64,000 nt of DNA from Streptomyces abyssomicinicus (GTDB lineage: Bacteria > Actinomycetota > Actinomycetes > Streptomycetales > Streptomycetaceae), in NCBI RefSeq assembly GCF_008974245.1, contig NZ_BBZI01000010.1:372001-436000 (forward strand), in the 5' to 3' direction. Of this stretch, positions 42,201 through 48,923 are shown one piece after another (the stretch's first letter is position 1; every line of letters begins with the position of its first letter). The position numbers were made by a program, and so were the translations under genes. The notes below the pieces were generated by a model. It worked only from the letters and a program-made list of their open reading frames with translations, had not been told where the DNA came from and did no database searches.

Positions 42201-43031
42201 GTCCTGGCCTTCACCGATCACCGGCCGCGCGGCGACAAGCTCGGCCTCGCCGTCAGCGTCTGGGACACCCGTGCCCACAAGGAGCTCTTCCGCGCCTCCG
42301 TGCCGGAGGGCAAGGAGGTCTTCCACCTCGCCCTGTCCCCCGACGGGCGCCACGTCGCCGTCAGCTACGACCAACGCGCCGAACCCTCCGGCGAGGGCGG
42401 AACCACCGACGTCTGGGACGTCCGCACCCGACGGCGCGTCCACACCTTCGAGAAGGCGACCGGCGGGAGCGTGTTCAGCTCCGACAGCCGCCGCCTGGTC
42501 ACCACCGACGGCAACGTCCTGGAACTGTCCGACGGCGCGGTACGCCGCGCCGGCTTCAGCGCCGACACCGGCGTGGGGCTGGCCTTCTCCGCCGACGGCA
42601 GGACCCTCGCCGTGGTGACGGACACCGGCTGGACCGAACTGTGGGACAGCTCCGCCCGCCGTCGCCTGGTCCGCATGCCGAGCCCCACGGTGCGCGGCGG
42701 CACCCACGCCGGCGAATTCCTGGAAGCCCCCGTCTTCTCCGACGACGGGGCACTCCTCGCCGCGGTCGTCGACGACGACTCCGTCCAGCTGTGGGACGTC
42801 GAGGCCCACCTGGCCCTGGGCGACCCGCTGGACCTCACCGGCCGAGAGATCGACGGCATGGCCTTCGACGACGGCGACGTGCTCCGCGTCCTGACCGGCT
42901 CGCAGCGCCAGACCCTCGACCTCACCCCCGGCCGTCTGGCCGCCACCGTCTGCCGGAAGGCCGGCCGGGACATCACACCGGACGAATGGGACACCTACGT
43001 CCCGGACGCCCCGTACCGGCCCCTGTGCTGA
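39213..43031 (+). CDS. Membrane Ser/Thr protein kinase with C-terminal WD40-like propeller
   Basis: 1272 aa from TTG 39213, supported by TTTAGGAGAG upstream; ATG 39177 is a weaker alternative. The kinase domain covers about residues 12-300: GAGGQGVVYEAYD, VALKTLHQ, HRDLKPGN, IIDFGIARA and GTLGYIAPEVL, with a Gly/Ala-rich insert near 80-135. About 390-520 is a helical linker, a transmembrane helix follows (LSGLAVLTVLALLAGTFAWF, about 530-550), then six to eight degenerate WD40 repeats to the end (LSPDGRHVAVSYDQ, VWDVRTRRRVHTF, FSADGRTLAVVTD). The propeller is probably outside and senses a ligand or partner. The ending CRKAGRDITPDEWDTYVP is typical of Streptomyces WD40 kinases. Confidence 0.9.
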   Translation: MATPLTASDPERLGGYWLAARLGAGGQGVVYEAYDAAGARVALKTLHQGAEPAERARFRREAEAARRVASFCTARILDVSASVSGAGAGAGPGAAGAGDGRSPGQGNDPREGRIPDAGQDGPADAPGASHGVPFIVSEYVPGPTLAAEVRQHGPLAPDALLRLATGVATALAAIHSADVVHRDLKPGNVLLGPDGPRIIDFGIARAADMSLTASGAIMGTLGYIAPEVLAGKRATEASDIFAWAAVTVYAASAVEPFRGDHIGEVVHRTASLDPDLSAIPARIRPLVAAALAKNPEIRPSANDLLLGLVGSLPASADPRRALLEAGARRAADPDPDPDRRATGPATEAVPPLGDLAEAAFSALPGAAQLAAQEMVLRLVVPGDAADGSQDSVRTAGPGELHADRPESERRTVRQALDAFREAGVLVRAEDGSVRPVSAALVPAWQRLREWVATERAGLTVHRRLGRAALAWQAHGERPDDLLHGTTLRTSLDWLATAPFPLRPSPLELRFLTTSRTAATRAARRRRQLLSGLAVLTVLALLAGTFAWFQREESRRRGEEADLRRAQATARSVAQAADSLRGTAPDTALLLGLASWRLAHTAESRAALNTAATQRETSVITLPVPAPAPENGTVLLDRGRTMMIYTTERATFWDLTKGQTGADKPRLTLPGLASVTPYAPPVVSQDGRLLVLPGRTKGAPYRLVSTRDGSPVGKPVPLQPGFVPAQVSNEGHVLFSDAVNSLGSQRYRLLSPSRTTTAQWTDGVATLSPLGTHYASCGESAEGPLEVWSIHPGETRREFVTDAAASGVTCGSVFLDFSADGRRIGMQTEYGTAHAWSLDGRPAGDAPGGGAESRTALTEDGAYFLTVTDENALEVRRVDSTAEPLFRFSGRSRKEAYEHVVLDTRTNTLTYATEAPHQVHRLDLTAVLSGHQQDHDVTGGAVSPDGRVGVFRKGEEQPVQHLVDLRTGKETAAPVPQRMAGDAPSVNRFSALSTGGRVLAFTDHRPRGDKLGLAVSVWDTRAHKELFRASVPEGKEVFHLALSPDGRHVAVSYDQRAEPSGEGGTTDVWDVRTRRRVHTFEKATGGSVFSSDSRRLVTTDGNVLELSDGAVRRAGFSADTGVGLAFSADGRTLAVVTDTGWTELWDSSARRRLVRMPSPTVRGGTHAGEFLEAPVFSDDGALLAAVVDDDSVQLWDVEAHLALGDPLDLTGREIDGMAFDDGDVLRVLTGSQRQTLDLTPGRLAATVCRKAGRDITPDEWDTYVPDAPYRPLC

Positions 43032-43113
43032 GCCAGGGCATCACGCCCCGTGCCCTTCCTCGCCGATGTGGCCGATGTGGCCGAGGTGCTCGTGCGGTCC
43101 TGTACACGGACGG

Positions 43114-43157
43114 TGCCGTTCACGTCGCGCTGCGCAGGCGGCGGGACGTGAACGGCA
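43114..43157 (+). terminator. Inverted repeat downstream of the kinase gene
   Basis: A 13-bp perfect inverted repeat (43114-43126 with 43145-43157) with an 18-base loop, 82 bp after the kinase stop. A terminator is the simplest reading; a regulator site for the next gene is possible. Confidence 0.55.
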
Positions 43158-43250
43158 TCGGAGGCCGGGAGCCGCCTATGCGCGGTTCGTCCCGCAGGCC
43201 GCGCTGCACGTAAGGTCGAGAGAGGTCCCGACGGAGCCGTGGGGCCGCCA

Positions 43251-43280
43251 CAGGGACAGGGACAGGGACAGGGACAGGAG
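43251..43280 (+). repeat. CAGGGA hexanucleotide repeat containing the next gene's RBS
   Basis: Four perfect CAGGGA units (43251-43274) are followed by a degenerate unit CAGGAG (43275-43280) that supplies the ribosome binding site of the GTG at 43288. Slippage here would change the leader length but not the RBS-to-start spacing. Confidence 0.88.
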
Positions 43281-43287
43281 CAGCGCA

Positions 43288-44472
43288 GTGCACCGGACCC
43301 CGCCCGGGTCCTCCCCGGAAGATCTTGGACAGCAGGCGCTCTTCGACTGGGAGGACGCCGCGCCCGCCACGCCCCCCGCGCCGCCCGGCGGCGCCTTCCG
43401 GGACAGCTCCCGGGCCAGGCGGATGCTGGACGTGCGCCAGGTGTACGCCGAACCCGCCGCGCTCGCCTCTCCCCGCGGCCGCCAGATCCTGGCGAGGCTG
43501 CCGGAGGTCCCGGTCACCGAGGTGGCCGGCCACTGGCGCATCCCCTCACTGCACGGCAACGACGGCAACGTCACCCGATGGGCGCGCATCAAGACCGAGA
43601 CCCTCGTCCTGGGCGTCAAGCAGACCCTCACGACGCGCCCCAACGGCAGGTCCGCCGACTGGATCGCACCGGGCGCCTCCAACGGCTGCGCCATGGCCTG
43701 CGCCTACTGCTACGTCCCCCGCCGGAAGGGGTACGCCAACCCGATCACCCTGTTCACCAACATCGAGGCGATCATCGCCCACGTCCGTCGCCACGTACAC
43801 GCGCAGGGCCCCAAACGGGAGCCCAACCAGTGCGATCCCCAGTCCTGGGTGTACGACATCGGCGAGAACGGCGACTGCTCGGTCGACGCCCTGGTGTGCG
43901 ACAACACCGCCGACCTCGTCGCCGCGTTCCGTCGGCTGCCCACCGCCAAGGCGTCGTTCGCGACCAAGTTCGTCAACCCCGACCTGCTCGCACTGGACCC
44001 GCAGGGCCGGACCCGGGTGCGCTTCTCGGTCATGCCGGAGGCGGACTCACGCCTGCTGGACATCCGCACCAGCCCGGTCACGGACCGCATCGCCGCCGGC
44101 GCCGACTTCCTCGACGCGGGCTACGAGGTCCACTTCAACCTCTCACCGGTGGTGCTGCGCCCCGGCTGGCAGCGCGACTGGGCCGACCTGCTCGTCCACA
44201 TGGACGACGTCCTTCCCGGCCGGGTCAAGGAACAAGCGGCCGCCGAGATCATCATGCTGACCCACAACCAGCAGCTCCACGAGGTCAACCTCGGCTGGCA
44301 CCCCACAGCGGAGGACCTTCTGTGGCAGCCCGCCGCCCAGGAGGCCAAACGCTCCGAGAACGGCGCCCTCAACGTCCGCTACGCCCGCCGGATCAAGCAC
44401 GACGCCCTCGTCCGCCTGCGAGGACTGATCGCGGCCCATGCCCCGTGGCTGCGCATCCGGTACGCCTTCTGA
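43288..44472 (+). CDS. Spore photoproduct lyase-like radical SAM protein
   Basis: 394 aa from GTG 43288 with AGGAG seven bases upstream. The radical SAM cluster motif is in SNGCAMACAYCYVPRRKGYA (Cx3Cx2C), with Tyr before the third Cys. Other SplB-like parts are QSWVYDIGENGDCSVDALVC, FSVMPEADSRLLDIRTSPV and GYEVHFNLSPVVL. Spore photoproduct lyase repairs thymine dimers formed in UV-exposed Bacillus spores; Streptomyces relatives are uncharacterised. The C-terminal IKHDALVRLRGLI matches the family. A dedicated role in spore DNA repair is inference. Confidence 0.85.
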   Translation: MHRTPPGSSPEDLGQQALFDWEDAAPATPPAPPGGAFRDSSRARRMLDVRQVYAEPAALASPRGRQILARLPEVPVTEVAGHWRIPSLHGNDGNVTRWARIKTETLVLGVKQTLTTRPNGRSADWIAPGASNGCAMACAYCYVPRRKGYANPITLFTNIEAIIAHVRRHVHAQGPKREPNQCDPQSWVYDIGENGDCSVDALVCDNTADLVAAFRRLPTAKASFATKFVNPDLLALDPQGRTRVRFSVMPEADSRLLDIRTSPVTDRIAAGADFLDAGYEVHFNLSPVVLRPGWQRDWADLLVHMDDVLPGRVKEQAAAEIIMLTHNQQLHEVNLGWHPTAEDLLWQPAAQEAKRSENGALNVRYARRIKHDALVRLRGLIAAHAPWLRIRYAF

Positions 44473-44506
44473 CCCCTGCGACCGGTTCGGACGGAGCCTG
44501 CCCCCG

Positions 44507-45241
44507 TCAGCGCAGGGCCGCGTCGAAGGCGGCGCGGTGGGCCGAGGTGTAGGCGTGCTCCCGCTCGGACCACCGAACGCGCTCGATGATCTCCCGGCCG
44601 TCGGCGACACGCGGAGACGGACACGCGAGCCGGCTGCGCCACCACCGGGCGTTGCGCAGCTGGCGGTCGAGCGTGGCATCGACAAGGCGTGAGCGGGAAG
44701 CGGGACCGAGGCCGTACGCGTCGGCGAGGACGCGTACCTGCGCCGCCTGGACGGCCGCGGCGGGAGCACCGGGCTTGGAGGAGATGCACCAGGTCCACGC
44801 CATGTAACCGAGGTCCTCCAGCGGATCCCCGGGGGCGGCGGTGTCGAAGTCGATGAAGGCGACCGGGACGTCGTCCACGAAAACCGCGTTGTTCGGCCCC
44901 GGGTCGTGGTGGCAGACCACGGGAGACCGGCCGGCCAGGCGGCTCGCGCGCGTGGCGTCGTGAAAACCGCGGAGCAGCGAACCGGCGGCGGCCACCTGGC
45001 GGTCCGTCCAGCGCCGGAAGCGGGCGGGCACCCGGCCGGGCACCCAGCTGAGCACCTCGCGGCCGGCCCCGTCGAACCCGAGATGACGCGGAGCGCCGGT
45101 GAAGCCCTGCCGCCGAAGGCCGACGAGCAGTTCGGCGACGAAGGGGGACGACGCGGTGGCCGGCCGACGGACGGTGTCACCGGCCCTCACCACACCCACG
45201 GTGACGCGCCCGCCGGACAACGGCACTTCCTCTTCCATCAT
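44507..45241 (-). CDS. Aminoglycoside phosphotransferase (APH)-family kinase
   Basis: 244 aa from ATG 45241, with AGGATGA upstream. Family features are the catalytic loop VCHHDPGPNNAVFV (HxDxxxxN) and the metal-binding FIDFDTAAPGDPLEDLGYMA, with the N-lobe strand VRRPATASSPFVAELLVGLR. These kinases phosphorylate small molecules such as antibiotics or choline; substrate unknown. It converges on the SplB-like gene and is divergent from the GH114 lipoprotein gene. Confidence 0.88.
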   Translation of the reverse strand: MMEEEVPLSGGRVTVGVVRAGDTVRRPATASSPFVAELLVGLRRQGFTGAPRHLGFDGAGREVLSWVPGRVPARFRRWTDRQVAAAGSLLRGFHDATRASRLAGRSPVVCHHDPGPNNAVFVDDVPVAFIDFDTAAPGDPLEDLGYMAWTWCISSKPGAPAAAVQAAQVRVLADAYGLGPASRSRLVDATLDRQLRNARWWRSRLACPSPRVADGREIIERVRWSEREHAYTSAHRAAFDAALR

Positions 45242-45367
45242 GACTTCATCCTGCACGCGAGGGCCGCCGGCCGGCCTCCCCTGGCCGGCGGCCCGGTCGG
45301 ACCCCGGCACGGGCTCGGGGCCGGCCTGCTGCGAAGATGGGCCGCACCCCGACAGGAGTCGTCACCC

Positions 45368-46255
45368 ATGGTCCCGCAAGGCCTTCCGCCCCGTCGCCGC
45401 GCGCTGACAGCCGCGGTGCTGTGCGTCACGCTCCTCACGGCAACGGCCGGCTGTACGACCGCGGACGCCGAGCGGACCGCGAAGCCGGAGAACACGGAGA
45501 GCACGGAGAGCACCGAAAACGCCGAGAACGCCGCGAAGGCGGCTTCGCCGGAGCCCGGGACGGACTTCGACTACCAGCTCGGCGGCCCCTACCCGCCGCC
45601 GGACGGAGCGGGCGCGGTCGTCCGCGACCGCACCGCGCAGCCCGCGCCCGGCGTCTACAACGTCTGCTACGTCAACGCCTTCCAGGCCCAGCCGGACGCC
45701 ACCGACTGGTGGCGCGAACACCACCCCACCCTGCTGCTCCGCGACACCGACGGCGCATGGGTCGTCGACCGTGACTGGGACGAGGTCCTCTTCGACACCT
45801 CGGCACCGGACAAGCGCCGACGGCTCGCCGAGATCGTCGGAGAGTGGATCGACGGCTGCGCCGCGGCCGGGTACCAGGCCGTCGAGCCCGACAACCTCGA
45901 CTCCTACGAGCGGTCCGAAGGGCGGCTGACGGCCGCCGACAACCTGGCGTTCGGCAAGGTCCTCGCGGACCGCGCCCACGCCGCGGGCCTGGCCATCGGC
46001 CAGAAGAACACGGCCGCACTGGCCGAACAGGGCCGCGACCTCGGCTTCGACTTCGCCGTCGCCGAGGAGTGCGGCCAGTACGACGAGTGCGACGCGTACG
46101 CGGACGCGTACGACGACCGGGTGTTCGTCGTCGAGTACCGGTCCGACGGCTTCACCGCCGCCTGCGAGGCGTGGGGCGACCGCTTGTCCGTGGTGCTGCG
46201 GGACGTGGACCTGGTACCGGCCGGCGAGCACGGCTACCGCCGCCGCACCTGCTGA
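45368..46255 (+). CDS. GH114 endo-alpha-1,4-polygalactosaminidase-type lipoprotein
   Basis: 295 aa from ATG 45368 after AGGAG. A lipoprotein signal ends in LTATAGC, with lipidation at Cys near residue 28. A low-complexity spacer made of ENTEST/ENAEN repeats follows. The catalytic TIM barrel carries GH114 motifs: VCYVNAFQAQ, WIDGCAAAGYQAVEPDNLDS, AIGQKNTAALAEQGRDLGFD, FAVAEECGQYDEC and FVVEYRSDG. Enzymes of this group cleave galactosamine-containing polymers such as those of fungal biofilms. Surface anchoring fits attack on neighbouring microbes or matrix; this use is inference. Confidence 0.88.
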   Translation: MVPQGLPPRRRALTAAVLCVTLLTATAGCTTADAERTAKPENTESTESTENAENAAKAASPEPGTDFDYQLGGPYPPPDGAGAVVRDRTAQPAPGVYNVCYVNAFQAQPDATDWWREHHPTLLLRDTDGAWVVDRDWDEVLFDTSAPDKRRRLAEIVGEWIDGCAAAGYQAVEPDNLDSYERSEGRLTAADNLAFGKVLADRAHAAGLAIGQKNTAALAEQGRDLGFDFAVAEECGQYDECDAYADAYDDRVFVVEYRSDGFTAACEAWGDRLSVVLRDVDLVPAGEHGYRRRTC

Positions 46256-46320
46256 AGGCACCCGTGGCCGTAGCTGCCGTAGCCGCCGGAGGCCCCGGCG
46301 CCTGTGTCGGACCGCCGGGA

Positions 46321-46326
46321 TAGATT
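46321..46326 (+). promoter_or_regulatory. -10 element TAGATT for a leaderless gene
   Basis: TAGATT is separated by six bases from the GTG start at 46333, which also lacks an RBS; transcription starting at the G of GTG would give a leaderless mRNA. Confidence 0.5.
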
Positions 46327-46332
46327 CCGGGC

Positions 46333-47481
46333 GTGACACTCACCGCGCGTCAACTCGCCCTGGCCACACTGGACCGGCAGATGCTTCTGCGGCGGGAGCG
46401 CCTCGACGTCACCGAAGCGGTCCGCCGGCTCTGCGCCCTGCAGGCCCAGGAGCCGGCGTCCCCGTACCTGGCGCTGTGGAACCGCCTGGAGGACTTCGCC
46501 TTCGAGGACCTCGACGCGGCGTTCACCCAGGGCTCCGTCGTCAAGGCATCGCTCATGCGGATCACCCTGCACGCGGTGCACACCGACGACCACGCCCCCT
46601 TCCGCGCCGCGATGCTCCAGACCCTGCGCGGCGCGCGGTTGGCCGACGCCCGCTTCCGCGCGACCGGGCTCGCCCCGACCGACGCCGACGCCCTGGTCCC
46701 CGGCATGGCCGGGTACCTGACCCGCCCGCGTACCGGCGTCGAGATGGAGCGGGAACTGGCGGAGACGGTGGGGGAACACGCCCACCGCGTGTGGTGGGCG
46801 CTGCGCACCTACGCCCCCGTCCGCCACGCACCGACCGGCGGCCCGTGGTCGTTCGGGCACCGCAACGCCTACCTCGCCGCCACGCCCGCGGTGGCGGCCG
46901 CTCCCTCGCCGGAGGAGGTGGCCGACGGCGCCGGGCGGCTGCTGCTCGCGTACCTGCGGGCGTTCGGACCCGCGTCGGCCGCGGACTTCGCCCGGTTCAC
47001 CCTGCTCACACGGCCCGTGATCACCCGCGCGGTGAACCAGCTGGGGGACCGGCTGGTGCGGCAGGCGGGACCCGGTCCGACCGCGCTGCTGGACCTGCCG
47101 GAAGCCTCCGTACCGGCCGGGGACACGCCCGCTCCGCCACGGCTGCTGCCGATGTGGGACAGCAGCCTGCTGGCGCACGCCGCTCCGGGCCGGCTGATCC
47201 CTCCCGGCTACCGGCCGCTGGTCGTCCGCCGCAACGGCGACATCCTGCCCTGCGTGCTCGTCGACGGACAGGTCGCCGGGGTATGGCGGACCGGCGCCGA
47301 CGGCGGGGTGGAGCTGACCGCCTTCCATCCGCTGACCCGCACCGGCCGGCGCGGGCTGACCGAGGAGGCGCAGCGACTCGTATCGGTCCTCGCCGGCCGC
47401 GATCCGGCCGTCTACCGGCGCTACCGGCACTGGTGGGACAAGGGCCTGCCCGTCGGCGAACGCATCACCGTCGGCCCCTGA
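46333..47481 (+). CDS. Winged-helix DNA-binding (HTH_42, AlkZ-like) protein
   Basis: 382 aa from GTG 46333. The N-terminal LALATLDRQMLLRRERLDVT and LCALQAQEPASPYLALWNRL place it in the HTH_42/AlkZ family; the QAQ tripeptide is the QxQ motif that carries catalytic Gln residues in AlkZ-type DNA glycosylases. Later parts (VKASLMRITLHAVHTDDHAP; LLPMWDSSLLAH) also fit. AlkZ unhooks interstrand crosslinks made by azinomycin; most relatives are uncharacterised. A DNA glycosylase role is plausible. Confidence 0.82.
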   Translation: MTLTARQLALATLDRQMLLRRERLDVTEAVRRLCALQAQEPASPYLALWNRLEDFAFEDLDAAFTQGSVVKASLMRITLHAVHTDDHAPFRAAMLQTLRGARLADARFRATGLAPTDADALVPGMAGYLTRPRTGVEMERELAETVGEHAHRVWWALRTYAPVRHAPTGGPWSFGHRNAYLAATPAVAAAPSPEEVADGAGRLLLAYLRAFGPASAADFARFTLLTRPVITRAVNQLGDRLVRQAGPGPTALLDLPEASVPAGDTPAPPRLLPMWDSSLLAHAAPGRLIPPGYRPLVVRRNGDILPCVLVDGQVAGVWRTGADGGVELTAFHPLTRTGRRGLTEEAQRLVSVLAGRDPAVYRRYRHWWDKGLPVGERITVGP

Positions 47482-47532
47482 CCCCACATGCACGCCGCCA
47501 CGCGCCGGGTCGCTCACCGGGCCGCTCGCCGG

Positions 47533-48723
47533 TCATGTCGCGGTGTCCTGACCGTCCGCGGGAGCCGGGTCCTGGGTGTTCTCCCGGACGGCGAGCAGGG
47601 CGACGTCGTCGGTGAACCGGCCGTCGGTGTGATCGCGGACGGACGCGAGGACCGCACGCAGCAGGTGGACGGGAGCGATCCCCTCGGGCCGGCCGGCGGC
47701 CAACTCCTCCAGCCGGTGCCGCAACGGGAAGAACGCGCCCGCCTTGCTCCGCGCTTCCGTCACGCCGTCGGTCACCAGCAGCACCGTCTCCCGCGGCTCG
47801 ACGCGCACCTTGCGCACGGGGGGTGTCCCTCCGACGAGTTCGGCCATGCCGATCGGGGCGCCCGCGCCGTGCGGCAGCTGCCACACCCCTCGCGGGCCGA
47901 CCACGAACGGGCCGTCGTGCCCGAAGTTGACCACCTCGACCGTGTGCGGCTGCTCCTTGGGGAAGGCGAGGACGACCGCCGTCGCGAAGCGTTCCGTCTT
48001 CTCGCCGTAGGCCTGCCGCAGCTGGTTGTGCCGCCACAGCGCGTGCTCCAGACGCCGGGCCACGACGTCGAGATCCGCCTCGTGGTACCCGGCTTCGCGG
48101 AAGGCCCCCGTCACCGCGCCGGCGCTCGACACGGCGGGCAGACCCTTGCCCTGCACGTCGCCCAGGATCACCCGGGCTCCGTGCGGAGTCGCCAGCACGT
48201 CGTAGAAGTCCCCGCCGACCCGCGCCTCGACGTCCGCCGCCTGGTAGTGGGCCGCGGACTCGATCCCGCCCCATCCCGGCGGCAGCGGCGGCAGGATGAC
48301 CTGGCGGGTGGTCTCCGCGGCGTTCTGCAGATGGCGCACGTAGGCGTGAGCCTGCGCCCGGAGCACGGCGATGAGCAACGCGAGGAGCGCCGCGGTGACC
48401 TGCAGCAGGAAGTCCTCGGTGTGGATGTCCGCCGAGGGGTGGGCGATGTCGACCCATCGGTTGAGCCCCACCACGAGCACGCCGAACATGAGGGTGACCA
48501 CCGGCGAGCAGACCCCGGACGCCAGCAGGGGGACCATCAGCAGCCAGTTCGCGACCCGGATGGACGAGCCCAGCTCACCCACGAGGAAGATGACGAGCAG
48601 GCAGCCCATGGGGAGCACCCACGCCGCCCTGCCGTGGCGGGTCAGCAACGGCACCCGCTCCCGCGACGCGTAGACCTGCTGCTGGGACAAGGCCCTGCCG
48701 ACCCGGCGGCGGAGAGTGTTCAT
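47533..48723 (-). CDS. Membrane-bound SpoIIE-type PP2C phosphatase
   Basis: 396 aa from ATG 48723; a GTG two codons upstream is possible. About residues 30-125 hold three to four hydrophobic segments (WVLPMGCLLVIFLVGELG; WLLMVPLLASGVCSPVV; FLLQVTAALLALLIAVLRAQ). The phosphatase domain has AHYQAADVEARVGGDFYDVL, ARVILGDVQGKGLPAVSSAG, VVNFGHDGPFVVG, VLLVTDGVTEARSKAGAFF and FTDDVALLAVRE, the full set of metal-binding Asp residues. It is the second such phosphatase in this window and is monocistronic. A partner-switching role is expected but targets are not nearby. Confidence 0.92.
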   Translation of the reverse strand: MNTLRRRVGRALSQQQVYASRERVPLLTRHGRAAWVLPMGCLLVIFLVGELGSSIRVANWLLMVPLLASGVCSPVVTLMFGVLVVGLNRWVDIAHPSADIHTEDFLLQVTAALLALLIAVLRAQAHAYVRHLQNAAETTRQVILPPLPPGWGGIESAAHYQAADVEARVGGDFYDVLATPHGARVILGDVQGKGLPAVSSAGAVTGAFREAGYHEADLDVVARRLEHALWRHNQLRQAYGEKTERFATAVVLAFPKEQPHTVEVVNFGHDGPFVVGPRGVWQLPHGAGAPIGMAELVGGTPPVRKVRVEPRETVLLVTDGVTEARSKAGAFFPLRHRLEELAAGRPEGIAPVHLLRAVLASVRDHTDGRFTDDVALLAVRENTQDPAPADGQDTAT

Positions 48724-48923
48724 GGTCACCGCCCCAGTCTCTATCCGTGACCGCCCGGTCGCGGCACCACGCGCCCGTGCCGCACACCTTTCCCGCCCCG
48801 GCGGTCCGGCACGGGGTGCTGGCGTTCGGGCCCTCCCGGAACGCGCTCGGTACGCGGTCGGTACGGTGAGCGTGCGCCATCCGTACGGTTGACGCGGTTA
48901 GGGTCTGGGCCAGGAGGTGTTCC

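Noticed and set aside
43085..43200. Fragment reading VLYTDGAVHV that resembles a PP2C motif
   Set aside because: Only ten residues, within an inverted repeat, with no other phosphatase motif around it; chance is likely.
48724..48923. Telomere-type palindromes near tap-tpg
   Set aside because: Only short GTACGG/CCGTACGG motifs are visible, not the phased palindrome series of Streptomyces chromosome ends.
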